Of a stretch of DNA of 16,829 bases, positions 6,774 through 14,565 are shown piece after piece. Under the pieces are notes generated by a model. The model saw only the letters and a list, made by a program, of their open reading frames with translations, searched no databases and had not been told where the DNA came from. Made by a program: the position numbers and the translations under genes. Where the stretch lies: positions 1 to 16,829 of the forward strand of contig DASUTB010000135.1 in assembly GCA_036374835.1 (NCBI GenBank). The letters are read 5' to 3'. Numbering within the stretch: position 1 is the stretch's first letter; each line of letters starts with the position of its first letter. This DNA comes from DASUTB01 sp036374835. GTDB lineage: Bacteria > Actinomycetota > Actinomycetes > Jiangellales > Jiangellaceae.

Positions 6774-7568
6774 TCACCGGTCGGACGCGAGCTCGTAGAG
6801 CGCGACCCATTGCCGCGCCGTCAGGTCGCGCGGTAGTGCGGCCGGATCGACGTCGTACTCACGCATCCATCGCCGCACACGGGTGCGCGGGAGTCGCCGC
6901 GCAAGCGCTCCGGCGAGACGTCCGCCGCGTCCGGTGAACACGGTCGCGACGAAATGCTGATAGGCCCGCCGCCGGCCGTCGGGTATCAGAGGATCGGTCC
7001 GGCGCACGATTCGCAGCACGCCGCTGTCGACCCTCGGCACCGGCCGGAACGCGCCCGCCGGAACCCGACGCACCAATGCGATGTCGTACCACGGCCACCA
7101 ACTCGCAGTGAGCAAGCTCGATCCGGAGCGCTTGCGCGCCACCTCCCACTGCACCATGAGCACAGCGGCCTGCCATGACCGCTGCACCAGGAGGTGGCGC
7201 AGCAGTGCCGTCGTGATCGAGTACGGCACGTTCGACACGACGTTGTGCGGCTCATCCGGGAACCGGAACCGCAACATGTCGGTCTGGACGACGCGCACCG
7301 ATCCGCCGAATCGGCGGCGCAACGTGCTGGCCCAGCGCGGATCGAGTTCGACGGCGGTCACGGCGACGCCACGTCGTACCAACTCGCCGGTGACGGCGCC
7401 GGATCCGGCGCCTAGCTCGATCACAGGCAGGGACGAGCCTGCGAGCTCGTCGCACAGCTCGTGTACGACGCGTCGGTCGTGGAGGAAGTTCTGGCTCAGT
7501 TGCCGGCGCGTCGCGCCGCGAGCGCGGCGGATGTCGGGAGCGGACTGTTCGATTCGGCGGATCGCCAC
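6774..7568 (-). CDS. Erm-type 23S rRNA (adenine-N6) methyltransferase
   Basis: The 264-residue protein is a KsgA/Erm-family SAM-dependent rRNA methyltransferase. Landmarks are LSQNFLHDRRVV (24-35), SAM motif I ELGAGSGAVTGEL (51-63), VELDP (73-77), catalytic motif IV NVPYS (113-117) and QWEVARKRSG (140-149) with SWWPWY nearby. The last two point to Erm rather than KsgA/RsmA. Erm enzymes methylate A2058 of 23S rRNA and block macrolide, lincosamide and streptogramin B binding. GTG 7568 has GGAGG five bases upstream, while ATG 7580 has no Shine-Dalgarno and would place the GGAGG inside the coding region. The long open frame upstream to 7946 is non-coding leader. The leader holds a short peptide ORF and hairpins suggesting drug-inducible expression. 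The exact erm class cannot be assigned. Confidence 0.88.
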   Translation of the reverse strand: MAIRRIEQSAPDIRRARGATRRQLSQNFLHDRRVVHELCDELAGSSLPVIELGAGSGAVTGELVRRGVAVTAVELDPRWASTLRRRFGGSVRVVQTDMLRFRFPDEPHNVVSNVPYSITTALLRHLLVQRSWQAAVLMVQWEVARKRSGSSLLTASWWPWYDIALVRRVPAGAFRPVPRVDSGVLRIVRRTDPLIPDGRRRAYQHFVATVFTGRGGRLAGALARRLPRTRVRRWMREYDVDPAALPRDLTARQWVALYELASDR

Positions 7569-7743
7569 TGTGGCCTCCATGAGAGTCGGCGTGGACGCCG
7601 AGCGGAGTTCAGTGGCGCGGACGGTCGTCTGAGAGCCCACGCGGGACGAGAGGCGCACGCGAGCAGATCGGCGGACGGCCCGGCGCCGGACATCAACGCT
7701 CGGCACGGGACGGTCAACCGGCGGTACGCCACAGAAACGATGA

Positions 7744-7787
7744 GGCGCCGACGCCTGCGGTCGGCGTCGGCTGCGGAGCGCAGCGCC
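7744..7787 (-). promoter_or_regulatory. Competing hairpins after the leader peptide (putative attenuator)
   Basis: Directly after the leader stop, hairpin A pairs GCTGCG (7784-7779) with CGCAGC (7775-7770) around a 3-base loop. Hairpin B pairs CCGACGCC (7770-7763) with GGCGTCGG (7755-7748) around a 7-base loop. An outer pairing GGCGCT (7787-7782) with GGCGCC (7749-7744), including one G-U pair, would exclude A and part of B. A short T-run (TTT) follows about ten bases after the structure. Mutually exclusive folds behind a leader ORF are the layout of an attenuator. Confidence 0.55.
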
Positions 7788-7789
7788 GG

Positions 7790-7840
7790 CTAGGCGGTGC
7801 GCGTACGCGCTATCGCGCAGCCATACATCATGCGCGTCAT
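7790..7840 (-). CDS. Putative 16-codon leader peptide of the erm-like gene
   Basis: The ORF encodes MTRMMYGCAIARTRTA and ends in TAG. GGGAGG (7853-7848) lies seven bases before its ATG, a stronger ribosome binding site than that of many genes here. Residues 12-14 are Arg-Thr-Arg, matching the +X+ pattern (for example Arg-Leu-Arg) at which macrolide-bound ribosomes stall on known erm leader peptides. It ends 222 bases upstream of the erm-like start and is followed at once by the hairpin array. The peptide is too short for homology evidence, so the call rests on position, Shine-Dalgarno and motif. Confidence 0.55.
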   Translation of the reverse strand: MTRMMYGCAIARTRTA

Positions 7841-7917
7841 CGTATCGCCTCCCGACGGCGAACCGGCAACCGAATTCAGTGCCCAGGCGAGCCCGATCTG
7901 GTCGATACTGAGGCGAC

Positions 7918-9213
7918 ATGATCGGTGTTGCCATCGTCGCCGCCACGGTCGCCGCCTATGCCATGGTCGCGTCCAAGCTCGACCGCGTTTGGATCAGTGC
8001 GCCGATGGTGTTCGTCGCCGTCGGAGGGGTCATCGGCACGTCCATGACGGGTCTGCTGCCTCTCAACGTCGGCAACGAGGTCGCGCTCGTCATGACCGAG
8101 ATCACGCTCGCTCTCGTGTTGTTCGTCGACGCATCGACGTTGAGCCTGCGGGCGGTCGAGGGGGACGCGTGGACGCCGGGCCGGCTCATATTTGTCGCGC
8201 TGCCGGTGACCATGCTGATCGGCACACTTGTCGCGCGTGGTCTTTATCCGGAGGTCGGCTGGGCCGCCGCGGCACTGATCGCGGTGATCCTTGCGCCAAC
8301 GGACGCCGCGCTCGGCATGGCGGTCGTCGCAAACCGCGCGGTGCCCGCCCGGATCCGCCGGACGCTCAACGTCGAGAGCGGCATCAACGACGGCATCGCA
8401 GCACCGTTCGTCGTCGTGCTCGTCGCGTTGCTGGTGGCCGAAGAGGAGGTCGACGGGGGTTCGTGGATCCTTGAGTCGCTCTCCGAAGTCGGCCTCGCGT
8501 TGATCGCCGCCGCCGTTGTCGGAGGTGGCGGGGCATGGGCGCTCATGCACGCGCGCGGGCGCGGCTGGACGTCCCCGCTGTCGGAGCGACTCGCGACCAT
8601 CGCTCTGGCCTTGCTTGCCTACGAATTGTCGTCGGTGATCGGGGGCAACGGCTTCGTCGCAGCTTTCGTCGGCGGACTGTTATTCGGCGCTGCGTCCCGG
8701 CACAAGCTGAAGATGCGGGTCGAGTACACGGAGGCGACCGCAGTGCTGGCGTCCTACCTGGTCTGGACGATCTTCGGCGCCGCATTCGTCGGGCCCGTCA
8801 TGGCGGCCGGCCTCGATCCGGAGCCGATCCTGTATGCGATCGCCAGCCTGACGGTTATCCGGATGCTGCCAGTGGCGCTCGCGATGACCGGCAGCGGTTT
8901 CAGTCTCCGGACGTTGCTGTTCCTCGGCTGGTTCGGCCCGCGCGGGCTGGCTTCGGTCGTCTTCACCCTCGTGGTGTTGGAGCGGCTCGGAAGCGAGATG
9001 CCCGTTTCCGAGACTGTCACGACCGTCGTTACCTGGACCGTTCTGCTGTCCGTCATCGCGCACGGTCTCACCGCACGTCCGCTGGCCGAGGCGTACGGGA
9101 CGTACTGCGCGAGCTTGGGCGACATACCCGAGGCGAGATCCGTTCCAGCTCACCGCTTCCGCGTGCGTAGCCTGCACGACGCCCACAGCCACGCCGACCC
9201 GCACGATCGATAG
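7918..9213 (+). CDS. Na+/H+ antiporter, CPA1 type
   Basis: The 431-residue protein is almost entirely hydrophobic, with about 12 membrane segments as in cation:proton antiporters. The ion-binding signatures are APTDAALG (126-133) and ESGINDG (153-159, with N157-D158), as in NhaP/NHE-type CPA1 exchangers. GWFGPRG (337-343) is the conserved motif of a later helix. It would exchange cytoplasmic Na+ (or K+/Li+) for external protons for pH and salt homeostasis. The hydrophilic tail after about residue 405 is short. ATG 7918 has a weak GAGG four bases upstream; GATACT (7904-7909) could serve as a -10 box for a near-leaderless transcript. It diverges from the erm-like leader and converges on the hydrolase gene with 31 bases between stops. 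Confidence 0.9.
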   Translation: MIGVAIVAATVAAYAMVASKLDRVWISAPMVFVAVGGVIGTSMTGLLPLNVGNEVALVMTEITLALVLFVDASTLSLRAVEGDAWTPGRLIFVALPVTMLIGTLVARGLYPEVGWAAAALIAVILAPTDAALGMAVVANRAVPARIRRTLNVESGINDGIAAPFVVVLVALLVAEEEVDGGSWILESLSEVGLALIAAAVVGGGGAWALMHARGRGWTSPLSERLATIALALLAYELSSVIGGNGFVAAFVGGLLFGAASRHKLKMRVEYTEATAVLASYLVWTIFGAAFVGPVMAAGLDPEPILYAIASLTVIRMLPVALAMTGSGFSLRTLLFLGWFGPRGLASVVFTLVVLERLGSEMPVSETVTTVVTWTVLLSVIAHGLTARPLAEAYGTYCASLGDIPEARSVPAHRFRVRSLHDAHSHADPHDR

Positions 9214-9244
9214 CGGCACTCGGACGTGTTTGTCGAGACCGCGC

Positions 9245-10063
9245 CTATCGGTCCGGTGAGTCGGCAATGCTTGCGAGGAACCGCTCCAGTGCCGCATCGA
9301 CGTCGGCGGGGCGCTCGACGGTCGGCGTGTGCCCGGCGTCGGCGATGATCTCCAGCCTCGCGCCGGGAATCGTCTGGGCAATGAGCCGACCCTCGTCGGG
9401 ATCCAGCGCGGCGTCCTCCTCGCCGTGGATGACGAGCGTCGGGACGTCGATCGCAGCGATGCCGTCGAGTATCGGTTCGCGCTCCATTACGCCGTTGACC
9501 GCGCGATAAACCGACCGCTTGCGCGAACCGAGCTGTCGCCGCCACATCTTGCGCTCGCCGGCGCGCGCGGCGGCGGAGCGGAACTCAGGGCCGAAGAAGA
9601 TCGGCATGAGCCGCCCGGCCACGACCCGAGTGCCGAACAACCGTGCCACGTTCTTGAGCAGGTTGTAGCGCGGGACCTCGCTCGGATCCTGCGCACGTGC
9701 GGACGTGTCGATGAGCACGAGTGACCGCAGCAACTCCGGTCTGCGCAGCGCGACGCGCATCCCGACGAACCCGCCCATCGACAGCCCGACGAAATGGCAG
9801 GGCGCGACGTCGCGATCCTCGATGAGCGCGATGGCGTCATCGGTGAGCGTGTCGATCGCGATCGAGCGGTCGTCCGGCACCGCGCTACGGCCCTGCCCAC
9901 GGTGGTCGTAGGCGATGCAGCGGTGCCGGCCGCGCAGAGCCATGACCTGGCTGTCGAACACACGGGTGTCGAACAGCAGGCCGTGGCTAAAGACGACCGG
10001 CTCCCCGGATCCGCCCGAGTCCTCGACGTACAGTGTCGTGCCGTTGACGTCCACCATGGGCAT
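9245..10063 (-). CDS. Alpha/beta hydrolase
   Basis: The 272-residue protein has the alpha/beta hydrolase layout. The oxyanion-hole motif is SHGLLFD (26-32), the nucleophile elbow GLSMGG (93-98) contains Ser95, a probable catalytic Asp217 lies in HGEED, and catalytic His245 lies in DAGHTP. Spacing and length fit the esterase/lactonase/haloperoxidase-like group (3-oxoadipate enol-lactonase relatives); the substrate cannot be told. No signal peptide is seen. I chose ATG 10063 (MPMVDVNG) because GGAGG lies eight bases upstream. ATG 10069 is only two bases from the GGAGG, and the longer frame to 10123 lacks a ribosome binding site. It is transcribed away from tRNA-Val(CAC) and appears monocistronic. 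Confidence 0.88.
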   Translation of the reverse strand: MPMVDVNGTTLYVEDSGGSGEPVVFSHGLLFDTRVFDSQVMALRGRHRCIAYDHRGQGRSAVPDDRSIAIDTLTDDAIALIEDRDVAPCHFVGLSMGGFVGMRVALRRPELLRSLVLIDTSARAQDPSEVPRYNLLKNVARLFGTRVVAGRLMPIFFGPEFRSAAARAGERKMWRRQLGSRKRSVYRAVNGVMEREPILDGIAAIDVPTLVIHGEEDAALDPDEGRLIAQTIPGARLEIIADAGHTPTVERPADVDAALERFLASIADSPDR

Positions 10064-10153
10064 GATCATCGCCTCCGCGCGAATGCCGCTGCCCGCCGCT
10101 GCAATCGTCGTTTGGGGAATCATCGAGTGGCTCGGTATGCTACTCGCGCACCC

Positions 10154-10225
10154 GGGCGGTTAGCTCAGCGGGAGAGCGCCTCGTTCACACCGAGGAGGTC
10201 ACTGGTTCGATCCCAGTATCGCCCA
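10154..10225 (+). tRNA. tRNA-Val (anticodon CAC)
   Basis: The plus strand folds with acceptor stem GGGCGGT/ATCGCCC (one G-U pair) and D-arm GCTC/GAGC. The anticodon stem CCTCG/CGAGG encloses loop TTCACAC, giving CAC. The T-arm is ACTGG/CCAGT with loop TTCGATC. CCA is not encoded. The 3' end faces the broken gene stump at 10330-10380. Confidence 0.97.
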
Positions 10226-10329
10226 CAACACGTTGCCGCAGTTCAGAGTCACATTTCGGTCCAAGACCAAAACTGCCGTGCCAGCCCCTGTGCCGGTCTC
10301 GTCCGGCTATATCGAGGTTTCGTAATGCC

Positions 10330-10380
10330 CTAGTAGCCTGTGGCACCGAACACCACGCACCGGATCTCTCGCGCGGTCAT
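10330..10380 (-). pseudogene. 5' stump of an NAD(P)-binding protein gene
   Basis: The ORF MTAREIRCVVFGATGY ends at a TAG after 16 codons. The sequence is a textbook start of a Rossmann NAD(P)-binding protein (beta strand, then GATGY before the expected V/I-G-G). One extra base would restore GYVG, but the frame then stops within about seven more codons, so the rest of the gene is missing. It begins 23 bases after the SDR gene's stop on the same strand. The break lies about 105 bases from the 3' end of tRNA-Val(CAC). Confidence 0.55.
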
Positions 10381-10403
10381 CGGGCCGCCACTCGATGGCC
10401 CGG

Positions 10404-11423
10404 TCACGGTGTGATCCCGGCGTCCGCGGCGCACTGGCGCCAGACCGCCTGCCGGTCTGCCTCGCTGTACCTGGTCCACGGCACCCGGTGCACCGACCGT
10501 GGCCTGCGGTCGTGCCACAAAAGGCCGGACGGCGGCGCCGGGGCGGTCGCCGACAGCCACACCGCGGTATCCGCACCCTCATCGAGGTCGCGTAGCACGG
10601 GTTTGGTGAGCCGGTAGAACCCGGGTAGCTGCGAAGCCACCCCCGGCGTGTCCGCCCATCCGGGGTGCACGGCATGCACCGTGATCCCGTCGGTGTGCCA
10701 GCGTTGGGCGAGTATCGGGAGCAGCGCCACCTGCACCCGCTTGGTACGGGCGTAGGCGGTGCTGCCGCTGTACTGCACTTCTTGATACTCCAAATCGGAC
10801 GTGGGTAGTTTCCGCGTGTACATCCCGCCGGACGTCACCCAGATCACCCGGCTGCGGCCGGCTGTGGCCAGCACCGGCCGCAGCGACTCGGTCAGCAGGA
10901 GTGGCCCGAGGACGTGTGTGGCCAGCGTCAGTTCGTGCCCCTGCGCGCTGGACTCGCGCTCGGGCGGCAGCACGCCGGCGTTGTGGATCAACACGTCGAG
11001 ACGTGGCTCCGCCGCGGCGAACTCGGTCGCGAACCCGGCGACGTCGTCGAGGTCCGACACGTCGCACCGCCATACCTGCAGGTCGGCGTCCGTCCACTCG
11101 GCGGTGAGCTCGTCTCTGGCCTGGTCACCCTTCTCGACATTCCGGACCACCAGGTGCACGCGAGCGCCCAGCCGGGCCAGCCCGGCCACGGTGGCCTTGC
11201 CGAGCCCGGCGTTAGCGCCCGTCACCATCACATGCTGGCCCACCAGCGCGTCGGCGGGCGGGTCGGGCGGCCACCCCGGCAGCCGGGAGCGCGCCCGGTA
11301 ACCCCAACGTGTGTACCCGCCGACCACGGTGAAGTCGAGCAAGCCGTCCGCAACTCGGCCGACCGCCCGGCTCACCTCGGTCCGCACACCCCGCACTGAT
11401 GCGGTCCGCACTTTGTGGGCCAC
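10404..11423 (-). CDS. Short-chain dehydrogenase/reductase
   Basis: The 339-residue protein is an SDR oxidoreductase with an N-terminal extension of about 60 residues. The cofactor motif is TGANAGLG (68-75), NAG is at 148-150, the catalytic serine is S198 (VTSGG), and the Y-x3-K pair is Y224/K228. The layout (extension, TGxNxGxG core, long C-terminus) resembles DHRS12/retinol-dehydrogenase-like SDRs. The NAD(P) preference and substrate are unknown. Start GTG 11423 (VAHKVRTA) is chosen because GGGGGAGG lies eight bases upstream; the open frame to 11528 runs into the neighbouring gene's end. It lies 101 bases downstream of the small helical protein gene on the same strand, so it may belong to the oxidase operon or have its own promoter. 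Confidence 0.88.
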   Translation of the reverse strand: MAHKVRTASVRGVRTEVSRAVGRVADGLLDFTVVGGYTRWGYRARSRLPGWPPDPPADALVGQHVMVTGANAGLGKATVAGLARLGARVHLVVRNVEKGDQARDELTAEWTDADLQVWRCDVSDLDDVAGFATEFAAAEPRLDVLIHNAGVLPPERESSAQGHELTLATHVLGPLLLTESLRPVLATAGRSRVIWVTSGGMYTRKLPTSDLEYQEVQYSGSTAYARTKRVQVALLPILAQRWHTDGITVHAVHPGWADTPGVASQLPGFYRLTKPVLRDLDEGADTAVWLSATAPAPPSGLLWHDRRPRSVHRVPWTRYSEADRQAVWRQCAADAGITP

Positions 11424-11524
11424 GCCGACCACCTCCCCCGTCACGGTGCAACGCCTTAGAGCTAGTGTGCCCCTCAAGGACGGCTCCGCGCCGGGCGGAA
11501 CCACGGCGCCACTCGGGCCGCAGC

Positions 11525-11821
11525 TCACCTAGAGAAGCTCCTGCTCGCGGTGGGCGAGGTCATGCCCAAAAGCCGTGCCACTTGTGCCACATCTTGTGGT
11601 GTGCTACGCAGCCGCGCCAGGAAGAGTTCTTCGACGAGATCGTCGAGTGCGGCGTCGATGACCTCCAGCTCGTCTCCACGCAGGCTCACCCGTCCGGAGA
11701 GCCTCCGTAGCTCCGACTCGATGACGGTGCGGCAGCGGCGGTGGACGTCTGCGACCAATGCCACCACGTCGTCCGAGCGCCCGGCACCGGGTCGGCAGGG
11801 TGGCGACGGGTCAGTGGCCAT
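11525..11821 (-). CDS. Small helical protein, resembles a GlutR dimerisation domain
   Basis: The 98-residue protein is charged and predicted helical, with no membrane segment. Its core (roughly residues 25-85) has the helical pattern of the glutamyl-tRNA reductase (HemA) C-terminal dimerisation domain: an R-x-V-I-E-S-E-L-R-R-L stretch, then DLVEELFLARLR, comparable to HemA's LVNKLLH-P region. The resemblance is from eye and may reflect only similar helix composition. The catalytic part of HemA is absent. ATG 11821 overlaps the oxidase gene's 3' end by 11 bases (the stop codon ends at 11811), indicating translational coupling. An upstream ATG at 11842 would overlap more. A partner or regulator of the multicopper oxidase is a reasonable guess. 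Confidence 0.6.
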   Translation of the reverse strand: MATDPSPPCRPGAGRSDDVVALVADVHRRCRTVIESELRRLSGRVSLRGDELEVIDAALDDLVEELFLARLRSTPQDVAQVARLLGMTSPTASRSFSR

Positions 11822-13850
11822 GACTCGTTCTGTTTGCGCCATTGAGGGTTCCAGAACCGTCGAACGGTGTGGTCACGCCGTCATAGCGGAGCCGAAGCAT
11901 CATCCCCTGGTGTGCGTGTGGCAGGTTGTGGCAATGGTTCATCCAGATCCCGGGGTTCGTCGCCTCGAACGCCACCTCCCAGACTTGTCCGGGCCGGACA
12001 TCGAACGTGTCCATCCACAAGGGACTCCCGGATGACCGCGTTCCGTCCCTGGACAGAATCAGCACCGGCTGGCCGTGCAGATGCCACGGGTGGGTCTCCA
12101 TACTTCGGTTGACGACGGTGACCCGCACCAGATCGCCCTCGGTGACGAGTTGATCGGGTATCGACGGATGACCGCGGCCGTTGACCGTGTGCGCGTAGGC
12201 CGGGCGACCGTCCACCATGGCCACACCGCGGTCCAGCACCAAGGTGAAGTGCCGGTCGAAGTCGCTGCTTCGATCGAATGGCACCGGGGCGGGCGTGCCG
12301 TATCGCAGCAGGTCCAGCTCCGGCCAGCCGGAGGTGTCCGCTACCAGCGCGTTGTCGTCGGCGGTACCGGCATCGTCGGGGCGCAGCCGGAGGCCACTAG
12401 TGTGATCGTTGTCGACGACCAGTGCCACGGGCGCGTCCGGCATGACGAAGACAAGGTCGTAGCGTCCGCCGGCCGGCAGGCTCAGTGCGGTCTCGCTAAT
12501 CTCATCAGGCTCATTGAGATCCCGACCGTCCACGGCCGCTACCCGTAGAGGCGTGCCGGCCAGCGCGAATCGGTGCGGAACGGAGTCGGTGTTGATCAGC
12601 CGCAGCCGAACTCCGTTTCCGACAGGCGCAGCATATTCGGCGACCTCGTCGTGTCCACCGAATACCACCTTGCCGTCGAAGGTGTGCACGGGCAGCGTCA
12701 AATCCAAGCCCTCGGCCGCAGCGTCGTCCGGGTGTGGTGTCACGACAAGCGTGCCGAAGAGCCCGCGCCGGACGCCGATATGAGAGGCCTGATGCGTGTG
12801 GTACCAGTAAGTTCCGACCTGATCTGCGCGGAACCGATAGTCGAACCGTTCGCCGGGCTGCACCGCGTGCTGCGTCACGCCCGGTGCTCCGTCCTCGCCG
12901 CACGGCACGTCATACCCATGCCAGTGCAGTGTCACGCCGCCGTCGATGTCGGCGTTGCGCAGCGTTACCTCGATCAGATCGCCTTGTGTCGCCGTGATCG
13001 GCGGACCCGGCACCCGGCCGTCGTACGTCCATGCTTCGATCTCGTGACCGGACGCGAGCATGACATCGGCCTTGCGGGCGGTCAACTCGTACCGACGCCG
13101 GACTCTGCCTGGTGCCGGGGTGCTGGCGCCACGCAGATCGACAACGGACACCGCCCGGCTGGTGGCGTTGGTGCCTCCCGAACCGCCACCGGTGGCGACG
13201 GATTCGGCCGGCGCGAAAAGGAGGCCGACGCCGGTGGCACCGGTGCCGGCCGCGACCGCTCCACCCGTGAGGCCGATGAACTTGCGCCGCGAGAGCTGGG
13301 ACGCGCCGGGCGACGGCAACGCCGCGCCGGATGTGTGGCCGGCAGCAATGATGACACCGTCGTGCGTGGTGGCCCCGACCGACCGCGTAACCACATGCCA
13401 GGTCAGCAGTGCGGCGACGATGACCAAGGAGCCGGCGATCAGTGCAGTGCTCCAGGTCAGGGGATAACCGGCTACAAAGGTCACGAGAAGACCGGCCAGA
13501 GCAGCGTAGCCCGTGCTCAGCAGCGAGACGATGCTGATCGCCGACGGGCCGTCCGTGGGTGCACGGCTCGCCGAGAGCAGCCGCGGGCCGGCGATCAGGA
13601 CGGCGGCCATTCCGGCGACGCCGAGCATCGGCAGCCCTAGCAGCACTTTCTCCTGCGCGTACCACCAGCCACGGCCGGCCAGCGTCGCCACCGTCGCAAC
13701 CCGGCCCAGTGTCACCAGGACGGCCGCCGCGAGGACGCCCAACGCGAGTCCGGCCCGCCTCGTGGCTGCAACGGTGCCGGTCGCGAACCATGCGGCCACA
13801 CCGAGCAGCGCGACGGCGTGGTCGAGGATCATCACCTGACCAGTTGTCAT
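11811..13850 (-). CDS. Membrane-anchored multicopper oxidase
   Basis: The 679-residue protein has two parts. Residues 1-160 contain about five membrane helices (near 8-28, 35-58, 70-90, 104-128, 135-155). An internal twin-arginine-like segment follows (SRRKFIG at 187-193, then a Gly/Ala-rich hydrophobic run). The oxidase part starts near 230 with all four copper motifs: HWH (309-311), HTH (351-353), HPWHLH (587-592) and HCH-x3-H-x4-M (639-650). All three type 3/type 2 histidine clusters, the type 1 cysteine (C640) and the axial methionine (M650) are intact, so a complete trinuclear centre is likely. It should oxidise a substrate (metal ion or phenolic) outside the membrane and reduce O2 to water. 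ATG 13850 overlaps the upstream gene's stop by 4 bases (ATGA). The substrate is unknown. Confidence 0.92.
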   Translation of the reverse strand: MTTGQVMILDHAVALLGVAAWFATGTVAATRRAGLALGVLAAAVLVTLGRVATVATLAGRGWWYAQEKVLLGLPMLGVAGMAAVLIAGPRLLSASRAPTDGPSAISIVSLLSTGYAALAGLLVTFVAGYPLTWSTALIAGSLVIVAALLTWHVVTRSVGATTHDGVIIAAGHTSGAALPSPGASQLSRRKFIGLTGGAVAAGTGATGVGLLFAPAESVATGGGSGGTNATSRAVSVVDLRGASTPAPGRVRRRYELTARKADVMLASGHEIEAWTYDGRVPGPPITATQGDLIEVTLRNADIDGGVTLHWHGYDVPCGEDGAPGVTQHAVQPGERFDYRFRADQVGTYWYHTHQASHIGVRRGLFGTLVVTPHPDDAAAEGLDLTLPVHTFDGKVVFGGHDEVAEYAAPVGNGVRLRLINTDSVPHRFALAGTPLRVAAVDGRDLNEPDEISETALSLPAGGRYDLVFVMPDAPVALVVDNDHTSGLRLRPDDAGTADDNALVADTSGWPELDLLRYGTPAPVPFDRSSDFDRHFTLVLDRGVAMVDGRPAYAHTVNGRGHPSIPDQLVTEGDLVRVTVVNRSMETHPWHLHGQPVLILSRDGTRSSGSPLWMDTFDVRPGQVWEVAFEATNPGIWMNHCHNLPHAHQGMMLRLRYDGVTTPFDGSGTLNGANRTSHGH

Positions 13851-14302
13851 GACAACCGTCGAGCAGGGTCGGCCGCCGCTTCGGATGTTTCACCGGCAAT
13901 CCCGACGCCTTGCCGAGTTCGTGCCTGCCGCGCAACGGTGCCGGCCAGTGTCATGATGATCAGAGCGTTGACCGCGTGCAATCCGAAGACGAACTGGCCG
14001 GTGGTGGTGCTGGTGTCGCCGGAGTCGCCGAACGCGTCGGCGAGTGCCCGGATCAGGCCCTGCAAGACGGCCAGGCCTGCGATCAGCCCACTCATTCCAA
14101 TCAGCCGCCCAGGCATCCGCGCCAGTGCGGCCACGATCGTAATGAGTAGCGCGAATAGCATGATCCCGTAGCCCAGTGAACGATGTACCGCGAACGCCTC
14201 GTCGTTGGGAGCGGTGTCGAACGCGCCGGTCGCGGCGAAGTAGAACTGTGCGACGACGGCCAGCGCCAGCACCGTTGCGAGGCCGGCAAATACTCTGCGC
14301 AT
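13847..14302 (-). CDS. DUF6220-like four-helix membrane protein
   Basis: The 151-residue protein has four hydrophobic segments (about 5-25, 42-60, 67-88, 103-122) and a charged tail. The family assignment to DUF6220 rests on remembered features (FAATGAF, APNDEAF near residue 32, GLHAVNALI near 107). Two histidines at membrane edges (H40 and H109) could bind a cofactor such as haem, but that is speculation. ATG 14302 has GGAGAAG five bases upstream; the longer frame to 14707 is non-coding. It is the first gene of the oxidase operon and its stop overlaps the oxidase start by 4 bases. The tight coupling suggests the two membrane proteins work together. Confidence 0.8.
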   Translation of the reverse strand: MRRVFAGLATVLALAVVAQFYFAATGAFDTAPNDEAFAVHRSLGYGIMLFALLITIVAALARMPGRLIGMSGLIAGLAVLQGLIRALADAFGDSGDTSTTTGQFVFGLHAVNALIIMTLAGTVARQARTRQGVGIAGETSEAAADPARRLS

Positions 14303-14457
14303 GGGTTCTTCTCCAGGTTGGTTGAATCGGGATGTGGGTGTGATCGTCGTGCAGAAACCCATGCAGCGTCGTCCGCTCACGAGCGACAGCTCGGTACGTA
14401 CGCGGGCGTAGGAGTTCGTGGCCGGCTGCGCTCGTCGACGTAAACCGGGTGGCCGTC

Positions 14458-14519
14458 GCCGCCTGGCGTTAGGCGGCCCACGAGCCGGCCCAGCGGACCC
14501 GGCCTCGGTGCCGTGGGCC
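14458..14519. repeat. GC-rich inverted repeats
   Basis: GCCGCCT (14458-14464) pairs with AGGCGGC (14471-14477). Overlapping it, GGCCCACG (14475-14482) pairs with CGTGGGCC (14512-14519). In such GC-rich DNA these could be chance, and they have no T-tract. Confidence 0.4.
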
Positions 14520-14565
14520 GGACCTGGCGATCGTTGAGCGTGGGCACCGGTGATGACAGCCGCCA

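Larger units (their letters stand above)
7569..7917. other. erm leader and divergent promoter region
   Basis: This interval separates the divergent erm-like and antiporter genes. It holds the leader-peptide ORF (7790-7840), the hairpin array (7744-7787), about 160 bases of undifferentiated leader, and the antiporter's promoter area. A minus-strand TACGAT overlaps the leader ATG. If it acts as a -10 box, the transcript would begin at the leader's internal ATG-ATG seven bases further on, and the leader would be read as a leaderless 13-codon version. Confidence 0.5.

Noticed and set aside
7581..7946. Long N-terminal extension of the Erm-like protein
   Set aside because: It runs through the leader peptide and hairpins, overlaps the divergent antiporter start, is arginine-rich with no family similarity, and a Shine-Dalgarno supports GTG 7568.
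8680..9381. Large minus-strand frame opposite the antiporter gene
   Set aside because: High-GC mirror frame: the plus strand codes for a clear CPA1 antiporter and the mirror product has no recognisable motif.
10154..10225. Integrated element at tRNA-Val(CAC)
   Set aside because: No integrase gene or second copy of the tRNA 3' end was seen in the window; only the gene stump hints at a past event.
12573..13640. 355-codon plus-strand frame opposite the multicopper oxidase
   Set aside because: Antiparallel shadow of an oxidase with all copper motifs intact; the product is low-complexity and charged.
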